Shown here: piece by piece, positions 47,166 to 54,877 of the stretch | Position numbering within the stretch: the first letter of the stretch is position 1 | Layout of the letters: every line of letters starts with the position of its first letter | DNA from: Cyclobacteriaceae bacterium | GTDB lineage: Bacteria; Bacteroidota; Bacteroidia; Cytophagales; Cyclobacteriaceae | Assembly (NCBI GenBank): GCA_958296015.1 | Contig: CATQIH010000001.1 | Location: 1 to 64,000 of the forward strand | DNA length: 64,000 bases | Reading direction: 5' to 3' | Program-made: the position numbers and the translations under genes | The notes under the pieces: model-generated | What the model saw: the letters and a program-made list of their open reading frames with translations, nothing else | Told to the model about the DNA's origin: nothing | Databases searched by the model: none

Positions 47166-48731
47166 ATGAAAAAGCTTTTGATACTTCTTACCTTTTTTGC
47201 CGTGGGCAGTCCCTCTTTTTCTCAGACACCCGAAAAGAACACCCCGGTTGTCAAAGAAAACCAGACGGTCATGCTGTCCAAAGCAGCCATGAAAGACAAG
47301 ATAAAGGGCGGCTGGGCAGGTCAGACCATCGGCGTCACCTTTGGCGGACCTACCGAATTCAGGTACAACGGAACCTTCATCCAAGATTATCAACCGATTG
47401 TGTGGTATGATGGCTACCTGAAAAAGACGATGCTTGAGTGGCCCGACCTCTACGACGACATCTACATGGACCTCACCTTTGTGGAGGTGCTGGAAAGAGT
47501 AGGTTTCAATGCGCCGGTAGATTCTTTTGCCAACGCCTTTGCGTATGCCAAATACAACCTGTGGCACGCCAACCAGGCGGCCCGCTATAATATTCTACGG
47601 GGCATCAAGCCGCCCGAATCAGGGCACTGGATGAACAACCCACATGCCGATGATATTGATTTTCAGATTGAGGCTGATTTTCTGGGATTAATGAGTCCCG
47701 GCTTGCCCAACGCCGCCGCCACGCTTGCCGATAAGGTGGGCCACATTATGAACTACGGGGATGGCTGGTACGGAGGTGTTTTTGTGAGTGCGATGTATAG
47801 CCAGGCTTTTATGTCGGACGATATTCAGTACGTTGTTGCAGAAGCACTAAAAATGATTCCGGAGCAAAGCCAGTTTTATCAGTGCATCCACGATGTGATC
47901 CAATGGCACAAACAATACCCCGAGGACTGGAAGCAGAACTGGATGGAGATACAAAAGAAATGGTCTGAAGACATTGGTTGCCCCGAGGGCGTGTTTGCTG
48001 CCCTGGACATAGATGCCAAACTCAATGCGGCCTATATTGTGCTTGGCCTGTTGTATGGCGAGGAAGATTTTACCAAAACCCTTGAAATTGCTACGCGGGC
48101 AGGACAGGATTCAGACTGCAATCCATCTTCGGCAGGTGGCATCCTGGGAACCATGATGGGATACAACAAAATCCCTGATTACTGGAAAATGGGGCTAAGC
48201 GAAGCAGAAGACATGGACTTTAAATACACCAGCATGTCGTTGAACAAGGTATATGATACCAGCTACAAGCACGCTTTGGCCATGATCAAAGCCAACGGAG
48301 GCACGGTCGGCGAAAAAGAAGTGACCATTAGGAAACAATCACCGGAGCCTGTCAGGTTTGAGAAAAGCTTTGAAGGACTTTATCCGATTGCCAAGGTGGC
48401 GTCAAAGACCAATAGTGAAAAGAATGAGATCACCTTTGACTTTGAGGGAACCGGATTTGCCTTGCGAGGAGGAGCTGCCAAAAAGCAACAGGATCTTCCG
48501 GAATATATCTTCAAAGCGGAGCTGTACGTGGATGGAAAAAAGGTAGAGACCGCCTCATTGCCCACCAGCTTTACCACACGCCGATATGAACTGTTTTGGA
48601 GGTATAAACTACCCAACAAGACGCACCAGGTGATGGTCAAAATTCTCAATCCGCACAAAGACTACGAGATACGAGCCAGCGAAGCTGTTATCTATGGTGA
48701 TCAAGCGAATGTTCGGTTGGGCAGTAAATAA
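47166..48731 (+). CDS. Secreted ADP-ribosylglycohydrolase family protein
   Basis: The ATG at 47166 gives a clear signal peptide (MKKLLILLTFFAVGSPSFSQ); an ATG eight codons upstream is less likely. The 521-residue protein has the ADP-ribosylglycohydrolase (DraG/ARH) helical fold: IKGGWAGQTIGVTFGG, YDDIYMDLTFVEVLER with Asp97/Asp98, and RAGQDSDCNPSSAGGILG with Asp315 and Asp317, the expected magnesium ligands. A beta-sandwich extension (about 390-521) follows. Cytosolic relatives remove ADP-ribose from proteins or cleave related ribosides. An exported copy beside ribokinase and SusCD most simply releases ribose from ribosides taken from the environment. It is the last gene of this series and converges with the next gene after 2 bp. 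Confidence 0.86.
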   Translation: MKKLLILLTFFAVGSPSFSQTPEKNTPVVKENQTVMLSKAAMKDKIKGGWAGQTIGVTFGGPTEFRYNGTFIQDYQPIVWYDGYLKKTMLEWPDLYDDIYMDLTFVEVLERVGFNAPVDSFANAFAYAKYNLWHANQAARYNILRGIKPPESGHWMNNPHADDIDFQIEADFLGLMSPGLPNAAATLADKVGHIMNYGDGWYGGVFVSAMYSQAFMSDDIQYVVAEALKMIPEQSQFYQCIHDVIQWHKQYPEDWKQNWMEIQKKWSEDIGCPEGVFAALDIDAKLNAAYIVLGLLYGEEDFTKTLEIATRAGQDSDCNPSSAGGILGTMMGYNKIPDYWKMGLSEAEDMDFKYTSMSLNKVYDTSYKHALAMIKANGGTVGEKEVTIRKQSPEPVRFEKSFEGLYPIAKVASKTNSEKNEITFDFEGTGFALRGGAAKKQQDLPEYIFKAELYVDGKKVETASLPTSFTTRRYELFWRYKLPNKTHQVMVKILNPHKDYEIRASEAVIYGDQANVRLGSK

Positions 48732-48733
48732 AT

Positions 48734-49936
48734 TCAGACTTTGAAGAAAATCTTCTTTTTGTATAGCCAGTAGCAAAGATACCACTGGACGAAAAAAAGC
48801 ACTGTTGACGCAATGATCAACGTGGTTTGCTGTGAGATTCCCACAGGCGTGATGACACCGGCAACCAGGGTATTGGCATAATCGCGGAGCCAGTAACTCA
48901 CGACAATCTCAAAGAAGAGATAAATGAAAATGGAGTTCATTCCCACGATGGTAAAGAACCGCAGATACCGTGTGTGCTGCAAGGCATCTATCCAGTAATA
49001 GAGGAAGGCCAGTGCTATCAGACAATATCCGCCTGTCACCAAAGTAAAAGAAGAGGTAGCGATACGCTTGATGATGGGGGTGGTGCCTGTAAGATCAAGT
49101 GCATATCCTATGACTATGACCACAAACCCTAAGACAATAATATGTAACAACTTATCATTGGTTGTCTTTTGCGATAGCAGCCACTTTCCTGCTACGGCTC
49201 CCCAGATCGTGTGTGCTGCGGTAGGGAGGCAATTGATCGCCACCCAACCGTCTCCGTTGATCTTGTTCATCAGGATTAAGTCAACATAATTTCCAAAGTT
49301 ATGCTGGTCTGTAAACGGCTGGTTGAAATTGGGTATATCTGTCAACCTGTACAGGCACTCGGTCAGTAACAACAATCCTATACTGAAAAGCAACTGATAC
49401 GTCACTTTCCAACGAAAGATCAGAAAAGCCACCAGTAGCGTGAAAGACAGTTGAGTCAGTACATTCCATAACTCAAAGGACAGATGGTCACCCCTTACGG
49501 CATAGATCAGTACGCCCCAAAAAAACAGCCAGCCACTTCGTTTCAGGGCATACATTCCCTGCTCTTTCCAGGAATGCCCTTTATCGGTTTGCCTTTTGAG
49601 AGAAAAGGCCAGGGCGGTACCGGCAATGAACATGAAAGCAGGCTGAATAAAATCCCAGAAGCGTAAGCCATGCCACGGCATATGGGTAAATTGTTCGGCC
49701 AGGGAATGTACAAAAGAGCCTGACGCGGACATATCCAGTAAATGCTCATATATGCCTGTAGATTCAAGGATAAGAAGCACCATGATCAGCCCCCGGTAGA
49801 AATCCAGGGAAAGGAGTCTGTCATTCTTTTTATTGCTTTGCTGACCCTGAGACGCGCCTACTGCATCAATGGGTGCTGACAGTATGCCTGCATCTTTTGA
49901 TGGCTTCTTAGGTTGGGTAAGGTCTGATTTTTCCAT
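48734..49936 (-). CDS. Multi-pass membrane acyltransferase-like protein (DUF5009/HGSNAT type)
   Basis: The ATG at 49936 is preferred over a TTG four codons upstream. The 400-residue protein has a hydrophilic N-terminal tail (about 45 residues), then about ten membrane segments. RLLSLDFYRGLIMVLLILEST is the hallmark opening of the heparan-alpha-glucosaminide N-acetyltransferase-like family (DUF1624/DUF5009). HMPWHGLRFWDFIQPAFMFIAGTAL and GDGWVAINCLPTAAHTIWGAVAG are also typical. In animals the related enzyme acetylates terminal glucosamine; in bacteria such proteins sit in glycan loci, with a presumed role in acetylating sugars at the membrane. It lies beside a sulfatase gene, fitting sulfated-glycan metabolism. 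Confidence 0.8.
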   Translation of the reverse strand: MEKSDLTQPKKPSKDAGILSAPIDAVGASQGQQSNKKNDRLLSLDFYRGLIMVLLILESTGIYEHLLDMSASGSFVHSLAEQFTHMPWHGLRFWDFIQPAFMFIAGTALAFSLKRQTDKGHSWKEQGMYALKRSGWLFFWGVLIYAVRGDHLSFELWNVLTQLSFTLLVAFLIFRWKVTYQLLFSIGLLLLTECLYRLTDIPNFNQPFTDQHNFGNYVDLILMNKINGDGWVAINCLPTAAHTIWGAVAGKWLLSQKTTNDKLLHIIVLGFVVIVIGYALDLTGTTPIIKRIATSSFTLVTGGYCLIALAFLYYWIDALQHTRYLRFFTIVGMNSIFIYLFFEIVVSYWLRDYANTLVAGVITPVGISQQTTLIIASTVLFFVQWYLCYWLYKKKIFFKV

Positions 49937-50020
49937 AAGTGAAAGCAAATGACAACGACAGTGCCAATACTTCTACTAACTGTGATTGCTACTATAGCGT
50001 TCAAATCAGCTGATCAGGCA

Positions 50021-51577
50021 TTACTTGCTACGTCCTTGCTTGATCTGTTGATGCATTTCCCGGAGAAGTTTTTGATCAACCTTCGGATGTTGCAGATATA
50101 CATTGTCAGCTTCCAAAGAATCGGTTGTGATCTGGTAAAGCTGACCAGCAGGACCTTTCGGCTCCGGCTCGATCCTATCGGGCGAAGTAAAGCCACCGGA
50201 ACCTAGTCCTTCTATGATCTTCCAATTCCCTTTGCGATAGCCGTACATGCCTCCCGACGACTGATGGATCATGGAGGGTCGGATACGGTAGCGGGTATCT
50301 CCCTGTAGGGCGGGCAACATACTAAAGCTATCTTCCCCACCATCTTCGGGTGGGAGTTGCCCGTTCATCGCTGCAAAAGTGGCAAACAAATCGGTCAAAC
50401 TCACCAATTGGTCATTGACCACCTTACTTTTTATCACGCTCGGCCAGGAAACGATCAGCGGCATACGATGACCACCATCCCAAATATCGCCTTTTTGTCC
50501 TCGTGTTCCCCAGTTGGCATCATGGTGATGCAGTGCTATTTCACTTTCTGGCCAGTAGGCACCATTATCACTGGAGAAGATAACCATCGTATTGTCATCA
50601 ATACCTAATTCGTTCAACGTTGCCATAATGTTTCCCACCACATCATCGACGTTCAATATAAAATCTCCATAAGTACCAATGGCAGACTTCCCTCTAAACT
50701 GATCGTCAGGCAGCCAGGGTGTGTGCGGAGCGGTGAGGGGTAAGTACAGGAAAAAAGGCTGGTTGCGATGGGTAGAAGTATGCTTTTTGATAAAGGAAAC
50801 GCCTTCCTCCTGCATATTGGTGAGGCAGTCTTCCATTCGAAAAGACTTAGAAATTTCGCCTTGTCTCCACCATACACCTTTGTGCCAGTAGATATCTCCT
50901 TCCTGTGTATGTTTCTTATCCCAGGCATATTTCGTGTTTTTGAGCCCTCTGGGATATCGTTCGGAGGTGAGTGTCATGTTTGGATCTATCACCTGATGAT
51001 TACGGAGAAAAACATAGGGAGGCATATCCAATGAAGCGGGTAAAACAAAGGAATAATCAAAGCCAAAGTCGTTAGGTCCTTCCTGGATAGGTTTGTTATA
51101 ATCTACCGTAGAAAGACCGGTATTATGCTCATACACAGCTTTAGCGGCTTCATCTTTGGTTTGCCAGCTGATGCCCAGGTGCCACTTGCCAATACAGGCC
51201 GTGGCATACCCGGCATCTTTGAAAACGTTCGCTACTGTCCTTCTGCCCTGCTCTATGACTACCGGCGTAAAACCACTACATACGTCAGCCGCTTCCTCGG
51301 AACGCCAGGCATACCTACCTGTCAGAATACCATAACGGGAAGGGGTACAAACGGAAGCACTGGCATGTGCATTGGTAAAAATCATCGCCTGCCGGGCAAG
51401 CCGATCAATGTTAGGCGTATAGGTTCGAGCGTCAGGATTTAGGCAGGAAACGTCGCCATAACCCATGTCATCGGCAAAGATGATAATGACGTTAGGCTTT
51501 TGGGCGGCTGTCTTTTGCGCATTAACCCCAAAGCTTGACGTGACCAGTAATACATAGAGTAACATCGTATATTTCAT
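50021..51577 (-). CDS. Secreted arylsulfatase
   Basis: The 518-residue protein has a signal peptide (about 1-21). S1 sulfatase motifs are complete: NVIIIFADDMGYGDVSCLNP, SVCTPSRYGILTGRYAWRS with Cys77 as the formylglycine precursor, CIGKWHLGISWQ, and VIFSSDNGAYWPE. The C-terminal GGMYGYRKGNWKIIEG strand is also typical. It differs clearly from the two sulfatases at 31-35 kb, so it probably serves another position or sugar in the same class of glycan. It begins 96 bp after the end of the GH-A glycosidase gene on the same strand. Confidence 0.92.
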   Translation of the reverse strand: MKYTMLLYVLLVTSSFGVNAQKTAAQKPNVIIIFADDMGYGDVSCLNPDARTYTPNIDRLARQAMIFTNAHASASVCTPSRYGILTGRYAWRSEEAADVCSGFTPVVIEQGRRTVANVFKDAGYATACIGKWHLGISWQTKDEAAKAVYEHNTGLSTVDYNKPIQEGPNDFGFDYSFVLPASLDMPPYVFLRNHQVIDPNMTLTSERYPRGLKNTKYAWDKKHTQEGDIYWHKGVWWRQGEISKSFRMEDCLTNMQEEGVSFIKKHTSTHRNQPFFLYLPLTAPHTPWLPDDQFRGKSAIGTYGDFILNVDDVVGNIMATLNELGIDDNTMVIFSSDNGAYWPESEIALHHHDANWGTRGQKGDIWDGGHRMPLIVSWPSVIKSKVVNDQLVSLTDLFATFAAMNGQLPPEDGGEDSFSMLPALQGDTRYRIRPSMIHQSSGGMYGYRKGNWKIIEGLGSGGFTSPDRIEPEPKGPAGQLYQITTDSLEADNVYLQHPKVDQKLLREMHQQIKQGRSK

Positions 51578-51672
51578 AGCCTATAATTATATTTTGAGAA
51601 GACCTTATTTTTTTGAACAGTATGTACGTTTAACATCCATATGCTGATTCAGCCGCTTAATTTTCTTCCTAT

Positions 51673-53169
51673 CTACGGCACTATGGCAGTTTTTTCTGTA
51701 ATTAGTAGTGGTACATCTATTAATGGAAAGTTGTTGATAAATAGAATATTCCCTTTTGTTGATCTATCTTCTTTGGAAATCTGATACACTATTCCCGAGA
51801 GCAGGTCAATACAGACAGGCTCTTTAAAGAATGCCCCGCGCAACGTCACATCTGTCCGCTGCGGAGTCAGATTGTTACCGGGTGCTTTGCCCGACTGCCA
51901 CAGGGCTACCACCGGCACACCGTCCGCCTTTCGAAATGCATAGGCGGTGGTGGTAGCGAGGTCCGGGCCTTCCAGCGTAAATGTACTCATCCTTTTCACC
52001 GGCTGGTCAATGACCGAGGCCAGGTGCTGCACCGCGTAGTATGAGGGTTTGGCGTACAACACGTTCCGGTTTCGGTCGGTTGCTAACAGCCCCTTCGTAT
52101 TGAGCACTGTATCCTGCCAGTTCTCTCCTAAGACATAGCGCAGGTCAGCCATCGTGAAGACCAGCGAAGGGACATCATGCCCAATGTCGCCCAGCATCCG
52201 CCTCAATATCCATTTGGCCTGCGAAATTTCCGTCCAGTCGTAGTTTTTAAGTGCAAAGCCCGGAATACGAGTAGAGGGTGCGCCCTGCTCGCCTTGCCGG
52301 AAGGTGAGGCGGTCGGAGTAGCGAGCGGCAACCGCTTTCAGCAGGGCTAACGGAGCGTAGGAATCTTCGGGACGAAGGTCGTAGCCGTGGTAAGTAATCT
52401 CGTCGAGCAAATCCAGTTTACCGCGTTCCTGCAAGCGTCTCAGAAACGTATCCAGGTACAGCGTATCACCAATGTGTGCCAGTGCCAGACCATACAGATG
52501 AGCTTTCGGCTGCTGGTCTCGAATAATCTCGGCGGTGCGAATGTAGAAGTCGGCGTACTTGGCCGGTGCCGGTCCGTTACCCAGGTCTGGTTCGTTCCAG
52601 ATTTCCCACACGTCGGTACGGTCGCGGTAGTACGCTACCGATGCCTCTACCCACCGGTCCCAGGCCGCTAAGGCTTCTTCCGAGGTAGGAATACCATCAC
52701 CCAGGCCAGTGCCCCCGCCACCCTTGTAGATCGTATTGCCGTACGACAGTTGCAACCACGGCTTCACTCCCTGCCGCAGCGCATCGTTTACGATGGTATC
52801 GAGCCAGGCAAAGTCATATACTTTGAGTTGCTGCTCCGTCTTGGCCCAGCCAGTTTGCAGCCGGATCATCTTCGCGCCCAAGGGTCCTAGGTACTTCTTA
52901 TACGCGTCGTAGTCCGCAAAGCCACGGTCTAGGGTTTCACCACCTACGCTCCAGGGTGATGCCTGGATGTCGCGTGCATACCGAGGATGCACCTGGCCAA
53001 TCCGTTGATACCGAATTGCAACTTTCGGAAGGGCACTTCCCGGAAGATCGCTTCCCGGAAGATCGCTTCCCGGAAGGTCACTTTCTGACTGGGCCAGTAA
53101 CGCGACGCTATTACTGAACATTAAGACCAGTGCTATCAAAAGTTGTCGAAAGAAGAAAGTATGCTTCAT
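51673..53169 (-). CDS. Secreted clan GH-A glycosidase (GH39-like)
   Basis: The 498-residue protein has a signal peptide (about 1-27) followed at once by three SDLPG pentapeptides. The TIM barrel then shows DVWEIWNEPDLG with Glu193 as acid/base and TFRQGEQGAPS with Glu294 as candidate nucleophile. ITYHGYD and PWLQLSYGNTIYKGG resemble GH39 and related clan A families; the exact family is uncertain. The C-terminal portion forms a small beta-sandwich (VALWQSGKAPGNN, CIDLLSGIVYQI). Its ATG overlaps the stop of the beta-helix gene upstream by 4 bp, indicating translational coupling, so the two enzymes probably act on the same substrate. Confidence 0.78.
   Translation of the reverse strand: MKHTFFFRQLLIALVLMFSNSVALLAQSESDLPGSDLPGSDLPGSALPKVAIRYQRIGQVHPRYARDIQASPWSVGGETLDRGFADYDAYKKYLGPLGAKMIRLQTGWAKTEQQLKVYDFAWLDTIVNDALRQGVKPWLQLSYGNTIYKGGGGTGLGDGIPTSEEALAAWDRWVEASVAYYRDRTDVWEIWNEPDLGNGPAPAKYADFYIRTAEIIRDQQPKAHLYGLALAHIGDTLYLDTFLRRLQERGKLDLLDEITYHGYDLRPEDSYAPLALLKAVAARYSDRLTFRQGEQGAPSTRIPGFALKNYDWTEISQAKWILRRMLGDIGHDVPSLVFTMADLRYVLGENWQDTVLNTKGLLATDRNRNVLYAKPSYYAVQHLASVIDQPVKRMSTFTLEGPDLATTTAYAFRKADGVPVVALWQSGKAPGNNLTPQRTDVTLRGAFFKEPVCIDLLSGIVYQISKEDRSTKGNILFINNFPLIDVPLLITEKTAIVP
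53036..53080. repeat. Three tandem copies of a 15-bp in-frame repeat
   Basis: The unit CTTCCCGGAAGATCG occurs three times (the last ends GGTCA) right after the signal-peptide region of the GH39-like gene, coding SDLPG on the minus strand. A fourth, diverged unit adjoins it. Same unit length and same position in the protein as the EDARH repeat at 29089-29163. Confidence 0.92.
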
Positions 53170-54695
53170 GGGTGGGTGGGTGGGATATGAGTAACATTGG
53201 TGTATCGTATGTCCGAGTGCTTGAAATCGTGGATCACCGTTCCTTGATCTATCAGGATGCCGGTATGATAGTTTTTGATGCGGACATTCTGCAAGAAAAG
53301 ACCTTCCACCGTGGCGGTATTGTACACCCTGAGCGCGATGGGATATTCTTTGGAACTGGTTTCTCCTCTGAAATCAAAGGTAGTGTTGGTGATCGTTATG
53401 TCTTGTATTAATGCCTGATCGAAAGCAACTGTGCCCGGAGGGTCCCGGATAAAGGTACCTTTGTACTCCTGGCTCAACGGATACACGTTGCCCGCCACCA
53501 AAGCACGGTAAAAATCAGAGACGATCGTTTTGGGGGGGTTGCCAATCAGCGTAGAATGACAGCCATCAATGATAAGCCCATCAACCTGGTGCTCCAGATT
53601 GTAGAAAAACGGTCCCTGATGAGTGGCGGTTATATTTCTCAAAGTCAGGTTTTTGACCGGATTCTGCGTCGTAACCACGGGTCCTTCCCAGTGGGGAATG
53701 TACAGGTTTTCGATGACAATATTTTTGTGTTCTTCGGGGGAAGGCTGCTCCCAGTCTTTGAATTCGGTTAGCTTGCCGTCCCAGCCTATTTTTATGGCCG
53801 CATCTGCACCTCCGGCTTTTGCAAAGAACGTCATGTTACTACAGTATACGCCCTCTACCGGTTTTCCCCGGGCGGCAATGGTTCTTAGGATAGCGGCTCC
53901 CCAGACGTTGGTGGCTACCACATTGTTGACCGTGACCCCACGCACCAAACCTCCTTTTCCCCGCCGACCCATCGCTGCATCCACCACAATTACGTCATCG
54001 CCAAAAGTGCCGGTAATATTGTTGATCACCACCGTGCTGGCCGGTCCTACTACGTGAATACCGTCTTGCCAAGGATGCTCATTGCCCTGAAAAAAACGCA
54101 AGTCACTGACGTGGACGTTTCTTACGTTCTCCAGCGTAAATGCCCACCCGGCTGTAGCTCCAATTTGCAAGCCTTCCAACGTTAGGTTGTCAACGTTGTA
54201 AAAGTGCACCGCACCGCCGCTTCTTTCCGGTTCCTTGCGGGCGTTTCCGTCCAGTTTGGCTTCGCCCCAGCCGATCACGTAAATATCCGTATTGCCGTGG
54301 TCGGGATCGTCATTTTCCAACAGGAGTGTCTTGATATTATCAGCCGTTTTAAGATAAGCTCCGGCCAGTATGAGCGTAGTATGGCTGGGTAGTTTGATAC
54401 TTTGGTGGAGTATCCACATCCCGTTTTCATCCGGCCCGTCTGACCCAATGCCAATGACATTGTTGCCGGGTGTGTTTTGAGCACGCTCGATGGCATTATT
54501 TATTTTTGCATCCGCCGTCTCGCCCGGAAAGTCTGATGCCCATAAGATGCTTTTATCCATAATATCCGAGACTTGTGCTTTTGTGTTTACACCGGTGAGT
54601 AACATTATGCATAAAACAAGTGGGAAATGTACCATTGCGTAAGTAGTTCTTATGATACTTTTTAGCATGATTGATCTTAATTTTAGTGATTTCAT
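53166..54695 (-). CDS. Secreted parallel beta-helix enzyme (GH28/pectate-lyase-like)
   Basis: Two starts are plausible: ATG 54695 (chosen) and ATG 54668, which gives MLKSIIRTTYAMVHFPLVLC as a leader; the upstream open frame runs through a palindrome and is not credible. The mature part (about 470 residues) opens with ETADAKINNAIERAQN and IGWGEAKLDGN and continues as a right-handed beta-helix. IHVVGPASTVVINNITGTFG DDVIVVDAA is reminiscent of the GH28 GDD motif. A polygalacturonase-like or lyase activity on an acidic glycan is plausible, but the GH28 catalytic set is not fully visible. It is coupled to the GH39-like gene by a 4-bp overlap. Confidence 0.7.
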   Translation of the reverse strand: MKSLKLRSIMLKSIIRTTYAMVHFPLVLCIMLLTGVNTKAQVSDIMDKSILWASDFPGETADAKINNAIERAQNTPGNNVIGIGSDGPDENGMWILHQSIKLPSHTTLILAGAYLKTADNIKTLLLENDDPDHGNTDIYVIGWGEAKLDGNARKEPERSGGAVHFYNVDNLTLEGLQIGATAGWAFTLENVRNVHVSDLRFFQGNEHPWQDGIHVVGPASTVVINNITGTFGDDVIVVDAAMGRRGKGGLVRGVTVNNVVATNVWGAAILRTIAARGKPVEGVYCSNMTFFAKAGGADAAIKIGWDGKLTEFKDWEQPSPEEHKNIVIENLYIPHWEGPVVTTQNPVKNLTLRNITATHQGPFFYNLEHQVDGLIIDGCHSTLIGNPPKTIVSDFYRALVAGNVYPLSQEYKGTFIRDPPGTVAFDQALIQDITITNTTFDFRGETSSKEYPIALRVYNTATVEGLFLQNVRIKNYHTGILIDQGTVIHDFKHSDIRYTNVTHIPPTHP

Positions 54696-54716
54696 GTACA
54701 TCCTATATCTATCCAC

Positions 54717-54775
54717 TGCTAGTGCGCTCCACGCCGGACGCATTTGTAACGTGTCCGGCGTGGAACGCACTAGCA
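54717..54775. repeat. Near-perfect 23-bp inverted repeat upstream of the beta-helix gene
   Basis: The left arm 54717-54739 begins TGCTAGTGCG and ends GCCGGAC; the right arm 54753-54775 is its reverse complement with one mismatch. The loop is 13 bases. The hairpin would be very stable in RNA of either strand. There is no T-run after it on the minus strand, so it is not a standard terminator. It lies between the 1929-residue enzyme and the beta-helix gene, both leftward, about 22 bp before the latter's start, where it could stabilise or attenuate the message. Confidence 0.85.
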
Positions 54776-54877
54776 ATTGTAATTTATTTTGAGCCAGTAT
54801 TTAAGTGAAGAGATTGCTAGTAGAAACAATACCCTCTTCCCGGCTAATACACAACCCGAAAGAAGGATATTTATCCA

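Noticed and set aside
48743-48760. GAAGA-AAA-TCTTC followed by T residues as a terminator
   Set aside because: The 5-bp stem is too short, and it lies within the last codons of the membrane acyltransferase-like gene, where Lys and Phe codons explain the A and T runs.
54696-54776. An N-terminal extension of the beta-helix protein to 54776
   Set aside because: The added codons run through the 23-bp palindrome and give arginine- and proline-rich sequence without signal-peptide character; the internal ATG codons give normal leaders.
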